DNA of 64,000 bases from Aquimarina latercula DSM 2041. GTDB taxonomy: Bacteria; Bacteroidota; Bacteroidia; Flavobacteriales; Flavobacteriaceae. The translations under genes and the position numbers were made by a program. The DNA is taken from NCBI RefSeq assembly GCF_000430645.1, contig NZ_AUMK01000004.1, positions 186,001 to 250,000 on the forward strand. Reading direction: 5' to 3'. Numbering within the stretch: position 1 is the first letter of the stretch; each line of letters opens with the position of its first letter. Of this stretch, positions 8,459 to 16,064 are shown piece by piece. The notes beneath the pieces were generated by a model that had not been told where the DNA came from, did not search any database, and saw only the letters and a program-made list of their open reading frames with translations.

Positions 8459-8574
8459 GATTTTATGTTTTTTGATTTATTCGTGTAAAAGTAAATTTCA
8501 AAAGAAAACAAAAAGCTAATTTTGAGGTTGATGAAGTACTAAAACAAAGGATTTACACGAATTAGGACGTTTTT
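8456..8574 (-). promoter_or_regulatory. Duplicated upstream block, copy B
   Basis: Partner of 7662-7780. The most conserved parts are the first 20 bases after the start codon, the stretch TTGAGGTTG..GAAGTACT in the middle, and ACGAATTAGGACGTTTT at the far end (plus-strand reading). The far end overlaps the last codons of the AraC gene. Confidence 0.65.
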
Positions 8575-9668
8575 TTGAGCTTTCTATAAGCTCCCGGAGA
8601 CATTCCCAGACTAGAATTGAATGTTTTGTAGAAAGCACTTTTAGATTTAAAACCTACCTCCATTCCAATGGCCTCGACAGAATACTTATTAAATACTGGA
8701 TTGTGTAATATATTTTGAGCCGCTTTCACTCGATATTCATTTACAAACTGAACAACACTTTTATTAGTTTCCTCGTTTATAATCTGTGACAAATAACCTT
8801 CATTTGTTTCTAATCGAGTGGCTATATCGTACCTACTTAAAAAAGGGTCTTTAAATAATTGCTCCTCTTCCATTAATGCATATAACTGTGTAACAATTTT
8901 AGAAACGGTCGATTCATTTATTATCCTTTTTGATTTCGTATTACTTTCTTTCTTAGAAGATAAATATTGGTGTATTTCGTCTTTTTGAACTATTACTTGC
9001 AATTTAAACACACCGTAATATAATATCCACCAAGACAAAATTGATAATAGAATTCTTAAGAGATTAGCGCTGTACTCCGACTCAAAAAAAGTTATTTCTA
9101 TATTGGCCAAAAGCCAACAAACGACAATACTGATAATGAAAAAATTTAATCGTAGTAACCAACGCTTTTTTTCTTTTGAGATTCTGTTTGATTCTTTTAC
9201 TAAATGCCTGCCCCAAAAGATTAAAAACAAATTGTAACTAAATACGGTAGAGAGCTTAATATAGTCTATAACAACGGCAAAATCTGAGTCATATAGGTGA
9301 AAAACAGTGTCTAGATGAAGAATAATTTCTATAATAAAAGAGCAAATGAATGGAGCATACAACCACTTAAACCATTTTTCTTTTAGATACTCATGCTCGA
9401 TTTGGACAAGAAAGTATATAAATAAGGTTACAGCAACAAGATACTCTAACATGATAAGGCCTAAAAAATCTAAAATGGGATTTTCTTTATCAGACCAACT
9501 CCCAAGAAAGGTTAAATTTATTAGCAAAAATAATGATAGAGAAAGATAGTTGTTTGCACGACTCTTATAAAAAGACGTAGTTACCAATGATAGGCATAAG
9601 AAACATCCTAATACTCCACTGGTAATAACTACAGAATTTAATATAGTTTCATTCAATTTGTTAGACAA
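8562..9668 (-). CDS. AraC-family transcriptional regulator with N-terminal multi-helix membrane domain
   Basis: About 368 residues. Residues 10-225 contain roughly six or seven membrane helices. Residues about 260-368 are the AraC DNA-binding domain with two helix-turn-helix motifs (SRYDIATRLETNEGYLSQIINEE; YSVEAIGMEVGFKSKSAFYKTFN) and the family signature GMSPGAYRK. It is thus a membrane-bound regulator that may sense an extracytoplasmic signal. There is no in-frame ATG near the 5' end. An in-frame TAA directly precedes the TTG at 9668, so translation must start at TTG 9668 or TTG 9656 (MNETILNSV..). The porin-family gene follows 103 bases downstream. Confidence 0.85.
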   Translation of the reverse strand: MSNKLNETILNSVVITSGVLGCFLCLSLVTTSFYKSRANNYLSLSLFLLINLTFLGSWSDKENPILDFLGLIMLEYLVAVTLFIYFLVQIEHEYLKEKWFKWLYAPFICSFIIEIILHLDTVFHLYDSDFAVVIDYIKLSTVFSYNLFLIFWGRHLVKESNRISKEKKRWLLRLNFFIISIVVCWLLANIEITFFESEYSANLLRILLSILSWWILYYGVFKLQVIVQKDEIHQYLSSKKESNTKSKRIINESTVSKIVTQLYALMEEEQLFKDPFLSRYDIATRLETNEGYLSQIINEETNKSVVQFVNEYRVKAAQNILHNPVFNKYSVEAIGMEVGFKSKSAFYKTFNSSLGMSPGAYRKLKKTS

Positions 9669-9845
9669 TTAAATGCAATCAGTTTTTAATATGAGTTCAA
9701 TCTCTTATTTTTAAACCCTTCACTTTTTACAATCATTTTATAAGTAACTGTATTGTTCTATCGTTTGTTGCAAAATTTCTATAAAGAAATAAGTCAGAAG
9801 ACTTTTGATTAAAATTTAAAAAAACTACAGATATACTGCTCTTTT

Positions 9846-10127
9846 CTATGTTAAATTAAATAACGCTATAAAAAAGATAATGGTTACAACACAATTCCAA
9901 GGATTAACGATATTGGACATTAAATATTCTTTACTCCATAATTTTTTAAGTTTTATCAATTGATTAAACATTACTAACGAAATGAAGCTTAAAAAAAGTA
10001 CTTTAATCAAAGTTCCCATTGAAGTCATAATCAAGTAAGGTGTTCCGAACATTAACCCTTCAATACTTTCAAATAGTACATCTAAATTATTAAATAATGA
10101 ATCAGATTTCTTTTCGGTTTTTTTCAA
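9846..10127 (-). CDS. Small two-helix membrane protein, unknown function
   Basis: This is a 93-residue protein with hydrophobic helices at about residues 27-57 and 73-91, a charged N terminus (MKKTEKKSD) and a basic linker (KLKKLWSKEY). I do not recognise the family. It lies downstream of the alpha/beta hydrolase on the same strand with a 117-base gap. The coherent topology suggests a real gene, but it could be spurious. Confidence 0.4.
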   Translation of the reverse strand: MKKTEKKSDSLFNNLDVLFESIEGLMFGTPYLIMTSMGTLIKVLFLSFISLVMFNQLIKLKKLWSKEYLMSNIVNPWNCVVTIIFFIALFNLT

Positions 10128-10244
10128 TATGATATTCGTTTCTCAAGTTAAGTACGGCAATTAAATATAAGTCCCATATAACGATCAAATGTTACGTTGT
10201 TTTTGAGGTAGTTTACGAATAGCTTACTAATAGTTTGTGACCTT

Positions 10245-11291
10245 TTATCTTTTATGTAACCAATCTTCAATAGTATCAAGAAAACCATCGCATCTTTTGT
10301 AAGGTAGTTTATCATCTCGGAACTCATAGAATCCTCCAGTCCGGCATTCATGAATATTATGATTACAATTTGGGAATGATTTTATTATCAAGTCCGTATT
10401 TTTTCCCATTGTTTTTTTATATAATAATTTAGTTTTTTTCCAATCTACGTTCATATCAGTTTCTCCAAATAATGCTAAAACCGGAGTTTTTACATTTGAT
10501 AAGACCTCATCAAAATCTTCGATATAGACTGGCAAACCTGTTTCTTTATCAAGTATTTCTTTCATAAGAGGTACTTGAAAACCAATATATGTCTCTTTAC
10601 TCATCCCTCCCATATTCTCTTGAACAAATCGTAACCAAAACGCATTGTTCTGGAGTTCTTTAGTGGCATTCATATAGGTTTCGAAACTTTCGCCTGAGTG
10701 AGCTATCTTTATTCCTTTTAACCATTGATCAACAATTAGGGCAATGGAATCTTTAGACAGTCCTTCAATTCTTAGATTTTCTTCTAGAAGGTAGCCAAAG
10801 TTTTCTTTGTCATCCACACCACTTACCGAAATCCAAAATGCAATATCTTTGTATTCATTTATTATAATTGGATTTATCCAACCTGCTCTGCTAACTCCAT
10901 ATAAACCAATATTATTTGATTTTAATATATTCTTTTCTTTAAGCATATTGATAGCTGCGATAGCTTCGGATGCACTGTTATAGACAGATTGATTATAATT
11001 GAAGTTACCACCACTTTTCCCACATCCCATTTTATCCCACATATACGTGGCATATCCGGTTTTTACAATTGTTTCTCTTACATCCAAATACCACTCTTGA
11101 GCAACGGCATTGGTTTTTCCTGATCCATGAATGATCAGCACTATTCCCTTAGGTTTTTGATCTTTAGGAAGATTTAATACACCGTTTAAGGTAACCCTTT
11201 CAAACTTAAAATCTAAAATTTGTTTTTTGCTTTGCGCGTGTGAACCAATGACAATTAGGAATAGGATTGTGATTATGACTATTTTTCTCAT
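10245..11291 (-). CDS. Exported alpha/beta hydrolase
   Basis: From the ATG at 11291 the protein has 348 residues. A TTG at 11312 would only lengthen the leader. Residues 1-19 form a signal peptide (ending GSHAQ). The core has the oxyanion-hole stretch IIHGSGKT, the nucleophile elbow G-V-S-R-A-G (serine at residue 134), an aspartate in LFGETDMNVDW and a histidine in CNHNIH. It belongs to the dienelactone hydrolase/S9-like alpha/beta hydrolases common in Bacteroidota. The substrate is unknown. The gene is monocistronic with no clear terminator after it. Confidence 0.8.
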   Translation of the reverse strand: MRKIVIITILFLIVIGSHAQSKKQILDFKFERVTLNGVLNLPKDQKPKGIVLIIHGSGKTNAVAQEWYLDVRETIVKTGYATYMWDKMGCGKSGGNFNYNQSVYNSASEAIAAINMLKEKNILKSNNIGLYGVSRAGWINPIIINEYKDIAFWISVSGVDDKENFGYLLEENLRIEGLSKDSIALIVDQWLKGIKIAHSGESFETYMNATKELQNNAFWLRFVQENMGGMSKETYIGFQVPLMKEILDKETGLPVYIEDFDEVLSNVKTPVLALFGETDMNVDWKKTKLLYKKTMGKNTDLIIKSFPNCNHNIHECRTGGFYEFRDDKLPYKRCDGFLDTIEDWLHKR

Positions 11292-11424
11292 TTCTGTAGT
11301 AACACTTTTCAATTTGTTTGCAATCTTTAGATACGACTAATGATTTAATTTTTAGAAGGTTTCCTAATAAGGATATATATATTTTAATAATGTTACAGTT
11401 ATAAAAAGTTACCTACAACTGTCT

Positions 11425-11450
11425 CTAGTTGCCAACTAGCGATAGCAGGG
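11425..11450 (-). repeat. Dispersed repeat fragment with CTAGTT dyad
   Basis: CTAGTT-GCC-AACTAG (11425-11439) is a perfect dyad followed by CGATAGCAGGG. The same architecture, CTAGTT-AGA-AACTAG then CGGGAG, occurs at 13786-13800. It lies downstream of the GNAT gene. Confidence 0.4.
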
Positions 11451-11512
11451 TTTTCTTATTCATTATCGGAAATAGTTCATTTCCTTTATCCTAGTTTTTC
11501 ATAAATCAATTC

Positions 11513-12058
11513 CTATTCATCGATTTTAAATAGTATTGAATACTTATATTTTTTTGAGAAAACTATATTTTCATACGCTTTTCCATTGACAAGAAAGTTT
11601 AATTCTCCTATATTTTTGAATTCATTTCTTTCATAGAATCTAATGGCTCTATTATTTTTTATGTAAACCGTAAGCCACATCGTATCTAATTGTAATGCTT
11701 TTATTCTTTCTTCAACAAAAGTTAGAAGTTGCTGTCCAATTTTTAATGGAATAAATTCATTTTGAATAAAGATTCTTTCTAATTGACAACTATTTTGAGA
11801 GGCAATATTTTCATTTTTTGCGTTTACCACCAATTTTGCATAACCAGCAGGTAAATCATCTACATAGATAATATAGAAAAGGTTTTTAGGATTGCTTATA
11901 TCTCGTTTCATTTTAGAAACTGAAAAATTCTCGTTTAGATATTTTAATAAGTTGTTTTTATCCTCTATATAATGCCCATGAGATTCGGCCCAGGTTACTC
12001 TTCCTAAAAGTGCTAAAATCGTTATATCCGTTTCTTTAGCTTTTTCTATTCTAATCAT
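11513..12058 (-). CDS. GNAT-family N-acetyltransferase
   Basis: This is a 181-residue protein with a GNAT fold: N-terminal IRIEKAKETDITILALLGRVTW, the acetyl-CoA-binding region around residues 92-115 (LERIFIQNEFIPLKIGQQLLTF) and the C-terminal LTVYIKNNRAIRFYERNEFKNIGE typical of the fold. It should transfer an acetyl group from acetyl-CoA to a small amine or protein N terminus; the acceptor is unknown. Its start ATG overlaps the stop of the upstream three-helix gene by 4 bases (ATGA), so the two are translationally coupled. Confidence 0.85.
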   Translation of the reverse strand: MIRIEKAKETDITILALLGRVTWAESHGHYIEDKNNLLKYLNENFSVSKMKRDISNPKNLFYIIYVDDLPAGYAKLVVNAKNENIASQNSCQLERIFIQNEFIPLKIGQQLLTFVEERIKALQLDTMWLTVYIKNNRAIRFYERNEFKNIGELNFLVNGKAYENIVFSKKYKYSILFKIDE

Positions 12059-12288
12059 TTTCCATCCTTTTTAATTGTCAATCGTCTTAAATGATATCCA
12101 TGCAGAAATACAGCAATAGTGCATCCTACAATTATTGGAGTTGCACTAATTATTGTGCCGTATAAAATGTAGACTGCATTAGCGATTAACGAGATTAGTC
12201 TTAGTTTATACTCACCTTTAGTGGACATTGAGTATAAGTTTATAACTAAACCTCCATAACCAATACAATCAATTAAAAATGGATTCAT
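12055..12288 (-). CDS. Three-helix membrane protein (YgjV/SemiSWEET-like)
   Basis: This is a 77-residue protein with three hydrophobic helices (about residues 5-22, 30-48 and 50-66) and a basic tail (RRLTIKKDGK). The arrangement and the motif IGYGGLVINLYSMSTKGEYKLR resemble YgjV or PQ-loop/SemiSWEET half-transporters, which work as dimers. This assignment is tentative. It is the first gene of a two-gene unit with the GNAT gene and is divergent from the Lrp-type regulator, which may control it. Confidence 0.55.
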   Translation of the reverse strand: MNPFLIDCIGYGGLVINLYSMSTKGEYKLRLISLIANAVYILYGTIISATPIIVGCTIAVFLHGYHLRRLTIKKDGK

Positions 12289-12411
12289 GTTTTATCTTTT
12301 TTCTATTTGAATATTTAAAATTGGAAACTACCTATCCAAAATCAACAAAACAAATATAGAACGTAAAAATCCATTTTTACCTTACAATCAAATTAATTGA
12401 ACTATATTTAC

Positions 12412-12428
12412 ATTCGATTGTATCGAAT
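12412..12428. promoter_or_regulatory. Perfect palindrome, candidate Lrp/AsnC operator
   Basis: ATTCGAT-TGT-ATCGAAT is a perfect 17-bp dyad, 26 bases before the start codon of the Lrp-type gene and in the only intergenic space it shares with the divergent membrane-protein/GNAT pair. Lrp/AsnC proteins bind 13-17 bp dyads and commonly autoregulate. Confidence 0.6.
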
Positions 12429-12454
12429 AAAACATAAAATAATTTTGATTACAA

Positions 12455-12865
12455 ATGGATATATTAGACAGAAAAATATTAGAAATGCTGCATATCAATG
12501 CTAGAGAAAGCTTTGCTACTATTGGAAAAGAAGTTGGGTTGTCTGCTCCCGCAATAGGTAAACGTGTTAGACAAATGGAAGAAGAAGGCATAATCGAAGG
12601 TTATGCTTTAAAGGTGAATCACGAAAAATTAGGTATTGAGACTAAAGCATATATAACATTAGTAATGCACCGAGGACCTGCAGGAACATCTGATGCTATA
12701 AAACAAATAAGTACGATGGAAGAAGTACAAAGTTGTGATAGAATTACTGGTGATGATTGTTTATGCATTTTAGGTTATTTTAGAAACAATAAGCATCTTG
12801 TTTCCTTTCTTGAAAAAATCGCTGAGTATGGTGCTTCTAAAACGAGTATTATTTTAGAAGTATAA
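12455..12865 (+). CDS. Lrp/AsnC-family transcriptional regulator
   Basis: This is a 136-residue protein, close to the family's usual 140-160. Residues 1-60 are the winged helix-turn-helix (LDRKILEMLHINARESFATIGKEVGLSAPAIGKRVRQMEEEGIIEGY). Residues about 65-136 are the RAM/Lrp effector domain (YITLVMHRG, VQSCDRITGDDCLCILGYF), which binds small ligands such as amino acids and oligomerises. It is divergent from the YgjV-like/GNAT pair. The palindrome just upstream of its start suggests autoregulation. Confidence 0.9.
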   Translation: MDILDRKILEMLHINARESFATIGKEVGLSAPAIGKRVRQMEEEGIIEGYALKVNHEKLGIETKAYITLVMHRGPAGTSDAIKQISTMEEVQSCDRITGDDCLCILGYFRNNKHLVSFLEKIAEYGASKTSIILEV

Positions 12866-12903
12866 TACATTTCTTATGAAGGGTAAAAGGGATGTATTCT
12901 TTT
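12864..12903 (+). terminator. Probable terminator of the Lrp-type gene
   Basis: AATACATTTCT (12864-12874) pairs with AGGGATGTATT (12888-12898) with two G-U wobbles, and CTTTT follows. The left arm overlaps the stop codon. Confidence 0.5.
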
Positions 12904-12977
12904 AGAAATATCATATTAACTTTAATGGACAGAAACGTTCGGTTTTATTGGGTTATGGTTTTATCATTCTTAATTTT

Positions 12978-13406
12978 TTAGTTTGTTGAAAGATAATTTA
13001 CCATCCATTGCACTCCGAATTTATCAGTAAATGTTCCAAAGTATGCTCCCCAAAATGTACCCTCTAATGGTGATGTTATTGTTCCTCCTAATGAAAGCCC
13101 ATTAAACAACTTAATAGCTTCTTCTTTACTCTCTGGACTGATTGATATATAATAATTATTTCCAAACGTTAGAGATTGTCCGTTGGATTCAAGTACATCA
13201 GTCCCCATAAGGAAATTCCCAGGTCCTATTGGTAATCCAACATGCATTACTTTTCTCTTGTCTTCTTCCGACATTAAATCATTTTCGGGCATATCTCCAA
13301 AACGTCTTATTCCACCAACGAATTCACCACCAAATACAGATTTGTAAAAATTAAATGCTTTTTCTGTGGTCCCCATAAAGCTTAAATAAGTATTGATTGT
13401 TGCCAT
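12978..13406 (-). CDS. VOC-family (PhnB/glyoxalase-like) protein
   Basis: This is a 142-residue protein beginning MATINTYLSFMGTTEKAFNFYKSVFGGEF, the typical start of PhnB-like vicinal-oxygen-chelate proteins, and ending GVQWMVNY. Other family segments are VMHVGLPIGPGNFLMGTD and LFNGLSLGGTITSPLEGTFWGAYFGTFTDKFG. The canonical N-terminal metal histidine position is not evident, so metal dependence is uncertain. Such proteins are generally annotated as glyoxalase/bleomycin-resistance relatives of unknown substrate. The gene is monocistronic and ends convergently with the Lrp-type gene. Confidence 0.85.
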   Translation of the reverse strand: MATINTYLSFMGTTEKAFNFYKSVFGGEFVGGIRRFGDMPENDLMSEEDKRKVMHVGLPIGPGNFLMGTDVLESNGQSLTFGNNYYISISPESKEEAIKLFNGLSLGGTITSPLEGTFWGAYFGTFTDKFGVQWMVNYLSTN

Positions 13407-13824
13407 ATCCTATTTTATAAATAATTAATATTCAATGTTTTACAAATTGTCTCGTTATGTATTTAAGTTACTAATTTAGCAAATACAATCTCAATTCTTT
13501 GTTCTTGGAGCATTAATTTAACTTCTATTATTAGTTATTTAAAGATCTGTCTATTTTTATAAATCAAAAATGATAGCCTATAAAAAACCAAAAATTGTTT
13601 ACGAATTTATGCGATGAAATTGTAGTCTCTCCCCACGTTGTTTCGGGAATATCATTGACGTAATATCTCTAAGCTGACGTTAAGTTTACAACTAGTGTAC
13701 CACGCAACTTTAAGCATATCATTTATCAAAAATGTATCAAACAAGATTTAAGACTCTTTAGTGTGTCTTATCACGAATATTGCCACTAGTTAGAAACTAG
13801 CGGGAGTGAAGGTCGCTAATTTCT
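13407..13824. other. 418-base intergenic space
   Basis: No open frame here looks coding. The space holds an AT-rich upstream region of the VOC gene (about 13407-13560), an unassigned stretch with no recognisable element, and the dispersed repeat at 13672-13813. Confidence 0.6.
13672..13813 (-). repeat. Dispersed intergenic repeat copy 4 (long)
   Basis: About 140 bases alignable with 17731-17871. Shared landmarks in plus-strand order are GTTAAGTTTACAACTAGTGTA / GTTAGTTTATAACTAGTGTG, TATCATTTAT.AAAAATGTATCAAA, TTTAAGACTCTT and TATTGCCACTAG. The ends form an imperfect dyad: TTGC-(insert)-CACTAGT on one side and ACTAGTG-GCAA on the other (minus-strand reading). A perfect CTAGTT-AGA-AACTAG dyad lies at 13786-13800. 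It is located 12 bases after the stop codon of the DoxX-like gene. Confidence 0.65.
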
Positions 13825-14280
13825 TTAATGAATTGGAATAGTGCTAAGAAAAATCCAGATTATAAACAGAAATTGTAGAGGAATTCTAAACCATAAATAT
13901 GCCAGACCGCTTCCGTCAAATGTTCCTTTTTGGTAATTTATATTATTTATTGAAGCATAAATATTAGCTGGTAACATTAGTAGAAGAAAAATAATTAGTG
14001 TCCAACCAGATATATATTTCAATCGCGGAATAAGAAGGCTTATTGCAAGTAAAATTTCAAATACACCTGTTAGATGAACGAATACCCCTTTATATGGAAT
14101 AAATTTAGGTATCATCATAGACATTCCTTTAGTAAATATAAAATGTCCAATTGCTGTAAACACCAACATTATCGACATTGCAATTCTTCCTGATAATGCA
14201 AAATCATATTCCTTGTTTATAATTTTGATAGCAAACAAGGAAATTACAAAACTTGATAAAAGTATAATTAAAGGTTTCAT
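13825..14280 (-). CDS. Small DoxX-like membrane protein
   Basis: This is a 151-residue protein with four membrane helices (about residues 4-20, 28-48, 66-84 and 92-108, with a last hydrophobic segment at 127-148). The segment SGRIAMSIMLVFTAIGHFIFTKGMSMMIPKFIPYKGVFVHLTGVFEILLAISLLIP is typical of DoxX-like proteins. The reaction is unknown. It is divergent from the second DUF4386 gene. The two share a 120-base promoter region with a long perfect inverted repeat and are probably co-regulated. Confidence 0.75.
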   Translation of the reverse strand: MKPLIILLSSFVISLFAIKIINKEYDFALSGRIAMSIMLVFTAIGHFIFTKGMSMMIPKFIPYKGVFVHLTGVFEILLAISLLIPRLKYISGWTLIIFLLLMLPANIYASINNINYQKGTFDGSGLAYLWFRIPLQFLFIIWIFLSTIPIH

Positions 14281-14327
14281 ATAATAAGATTATTGAAGTA
14301 CAAAAGTCAACAAGGAATTCCTAAAAA

Positions 14328-14389
14328 AAATTGACTTTGGTTAAGTAATAGGTTTCTTATTTATTTCACTTCTTAACCAAAGTCAATTT
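14328..14389. promoter_or_regulatory. Perfect 18-bp inverted repeat in the DoxX/DUF4386 divergent promoter
   Basis: AAATTGACTTTGGTTAAG (14328-14345) and its exact reverse complement (14372-14389) are separated by 26 bases. The repeat lies midway between two divergent start codons. A third, partial half-site (AAAAGTCAA, 14302-14310) lies on the DoxX side. The size and placement suggest a dimeric or tetrameric regulator site for both genes. Confidence 0.65.
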
Positions 14390-14401
14390 ATAACTTTATA
14401 G

Positions 14402-15118
14402 ATGGCTATAGATTTGTATTACTATGTAAAATACAAAACTATGAAAGCAATGACTAAAGCTTCGGGGATTGCATACCTCTTAATTTTCATTTCCGGTTTC
14501 TACGCAAACTTTGCAATTCTAGAAAATCTGGTAGATTTAGATAATAGTGAACAAACAACCTTGAATATTATAAATGATTCCATTCAATTTAGACATGGGT
14601 TGATTGCTTTTTTTATAATGCTAATTTTAGATGTGTTTTTGATCTGGTCATTATTTAAAATCACAGAACCAACTCAAAAAATAGTACCATATATAGCTTC
14701 CTTATTTAGAGGTTTACACGCTTCATTTTTTTTAGTTGCTCTAGTCCAATTAAATAAGATCTATACTATTACTTCTGGCAAAACAAACTCTTCAGAGTTA
14801 CAAACTAGGGTAATTGATTTGTTCAAAAAATTCGATGAATTTTGGACTATCGGTCTTCTATTTTTTGGAATCCATTTATTATCACTTGGTTTTTTGGCTT
14901 TTAAATCTAATTACATAAATAGATTTATTAGTTTTTTATTGATTATAGCCGCTTTAGGTTATTTTATTGATGGATTATCAAAACTATTTTTAGTTAGCTA
15001 TAATGAATATCAATCTTATTTTCAGGCAATTGTTGTTTTTACTGGTGTAATTGGTGAGTTGTCATTTACGATTTGGTTATTGGTTAAAGGCTTTTCACAA
15101 AAAACCTTTAATATATGA
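14402..15118 (+). CDS. DUF4386 family membrane protein (second copy)
   Basis: From the ATG at 14402 the protein has 238 residues. The ATG at 14441 (MKAMTKASGIAYLL) gives the usual family N terminus and may be the true start. It has six membrane helices, a long loop with SELQTRVIDLFKKFDEFW, and the family ending GVIGELSFTIWLLVKGF. The function is unknown. It overlaps the next gene by 4 bases (ATGA) and heads a unit with the MBOAT-like and NTF2-like genes. It is divergent from the DoxX-like gene with the long inverted repeat between them. Confidence 0.8.
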   Translation: MAIDLYYYVKYKTMKAMTKASGIAYLLIFISGFYANFAILENLVDLDNSEQTTLNIINDSIQFRHGLIAFFIMLILDVFLIWSLFKITEPTQKIVPYIASLFRGLHASFFLVALVQLNKIYTITSGKTNSSELQTRVIDLFKKFDEFWTIGLLFFGIHLLSLGFLAFKSNYINRFISFLLIIAALGYFIDGLSKLFLVSYNEYQSYFQAIVVFTGVIGELSFTIWLLVKGFSQKTFNI

Positions 15119-15567
15119 TATCTTTAAATAACTATGTAAAAAAGCGAAATGGTGTTCCGCTTGGACATTCGAATTCTTTAGGTAATATGTTTAAAAGGTC
15201 TTTGGGCGCCAACTCTTTTGATTTGTTTTGGGTACACTGGAATCCAATATGGAACTACTACCTCAATAAATATATTTATAAACCATTAAAAAGAGTATGT
15301 CATTCGTATGTAGCTCTAGTCTTAACGTTTGGTTTTTCAGGATTTGCACACGATTTAGTTGGTCTTTTAATTTACACAGAATTATCTTTCCTATTTACCA
15401 TTTGGTTTATAATTATGGGAGTTTTAGCAGCTGTTTTTAAAAGGAATAAGATTTATTATAAAACACAAAAGAAAGAAGTTAACTATGGTTTTAATGCAAT
15501 ATTAATTGTCAGCAGTTTTTTACTAGCAAAGTGCATACTAAATGGAATTTATTTTTTTAATACGTAA
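15115..15567 (+). CDS. Short MBOAT-like acyltransferase-related membrane protein
   Basis: This is a 150-residue protein. SFDLFWVHWNPIWNYYLNKYIYKPL (residues 34-58) resembles the FWxRWHxSxxxWLxxYVYxPL region of membrane-bound O-acyltransferases, and FGFSGFAHDLVG (residues 72-83) resembles the region with the conserved MBOAT histidine (H79). Full MBOATs are over 400 residues, so this is either a compact family member or a fragment retaining the catalytic core. Three membrane helices follow. It is coupled to the DUF4386 gene by a 4-base overlap and lies 12 bases before the next gene. Confidence 0.55.
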   Translation: MISLNNYVKKRNGVPLGHSNSLGNMFKRSLGANSFDLFWVHWNPIWNYYLNKYIYKPLKRVCHSYVALVLTFGFSGFAHDLVGLLIYTELSFLFTIWFIIMGVLAAVFKRNKIYYKTQKKEVNYGFNAILIVSSFLLAKCILNGIYFFNT

Positions 15568-15579
15568 CCAATATCAATT

Positions 15580-16047
15580 ATGAAAACACTTATTAAAATA
15601 TTAATAATCTCGATACTCATACTTTTTACAACAACTCAAACTATAGCGCAGAATGTTACTAAGACGCATAAGGACTCATTAGAAATTGGAGTCCAAAAAT
15701 ACTATGATGTAAACCTTAAGACATTTCAGGCTAATTCAACAATAAAAGATATTGACTTAATTTTTGAGCTTTTTACTGATGATTTCACATATGTTCATCC
15801 AAAATATGGAGGTATTTATTCTAGAGAAAACTTGTACAACGGTTATGTTCGAAATCAAAAAAATGGAGCGTATAATGGAGAAATCGTGGATATTAAAATA
15901 AAGAATAAAATTGTTGGACTCAATGTTGTCATGGTTAAAAGAAGCTATATGTTAAAAAACAATGGAAGGATTGAAGAAGGAGAACCGCAAGTGACACTTT
16001 TTGAATTTAGAAAAGGTAAAATCTCTAAAATATTTGAATATTGGTAG
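15580..16047 (+). CDS. Exported NTF2/SnoaL-like protein
   Basis: This is a 155-residue protein with a signal peptide (residues 1-23, ending in TQTIAQ). The rest has the alpha+beta NTF2-like pattern: VQKYYDVNLKTFQ, IDLIFELFTDDFTYVHPKYGGIYSRENLYNGY, and C-terminal strands ending ISKIFEYW. Such domains bind small ligands or act as enzymes; no catalytic residues can be named. It is the last gene of the three-gene plus-strand unit and converges on the Crp/Fnr-type gene with only 17 bases between stop codons. Confidence 0.7.
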   Translation: MKTLIKILIISILILFTTTQTIAQNVTKTHKDSLEIGVQKYYDVNLKTFQANSTIKDIDLIFELFTDDFTYVHPKYGGIYSRENLYNGYVRNQKNGAYNGEIVDIKIKNKIVGLNVVMVKRSYMLKNNGRIEEGEPQVTLFEFRKGKISKIFEYW

Positions 16048-16064
16048 TAAAGTAAAAACAACTA

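Noticed and set aside
10148..10351. A 67-codon minus-strand frame overlapping the hydrolase 3' end
   Set aside because: It shares over 100 bases with the well-supported alpha/beta hydrolase in another frame and has no domain-like features.
12388..12591. A 67-codon minus-strand frame across the Lrp gene start
   Set aside because: It lies over the palindrome and the helix-turn-helix coding region of the Lrp gene; a shadow frame.
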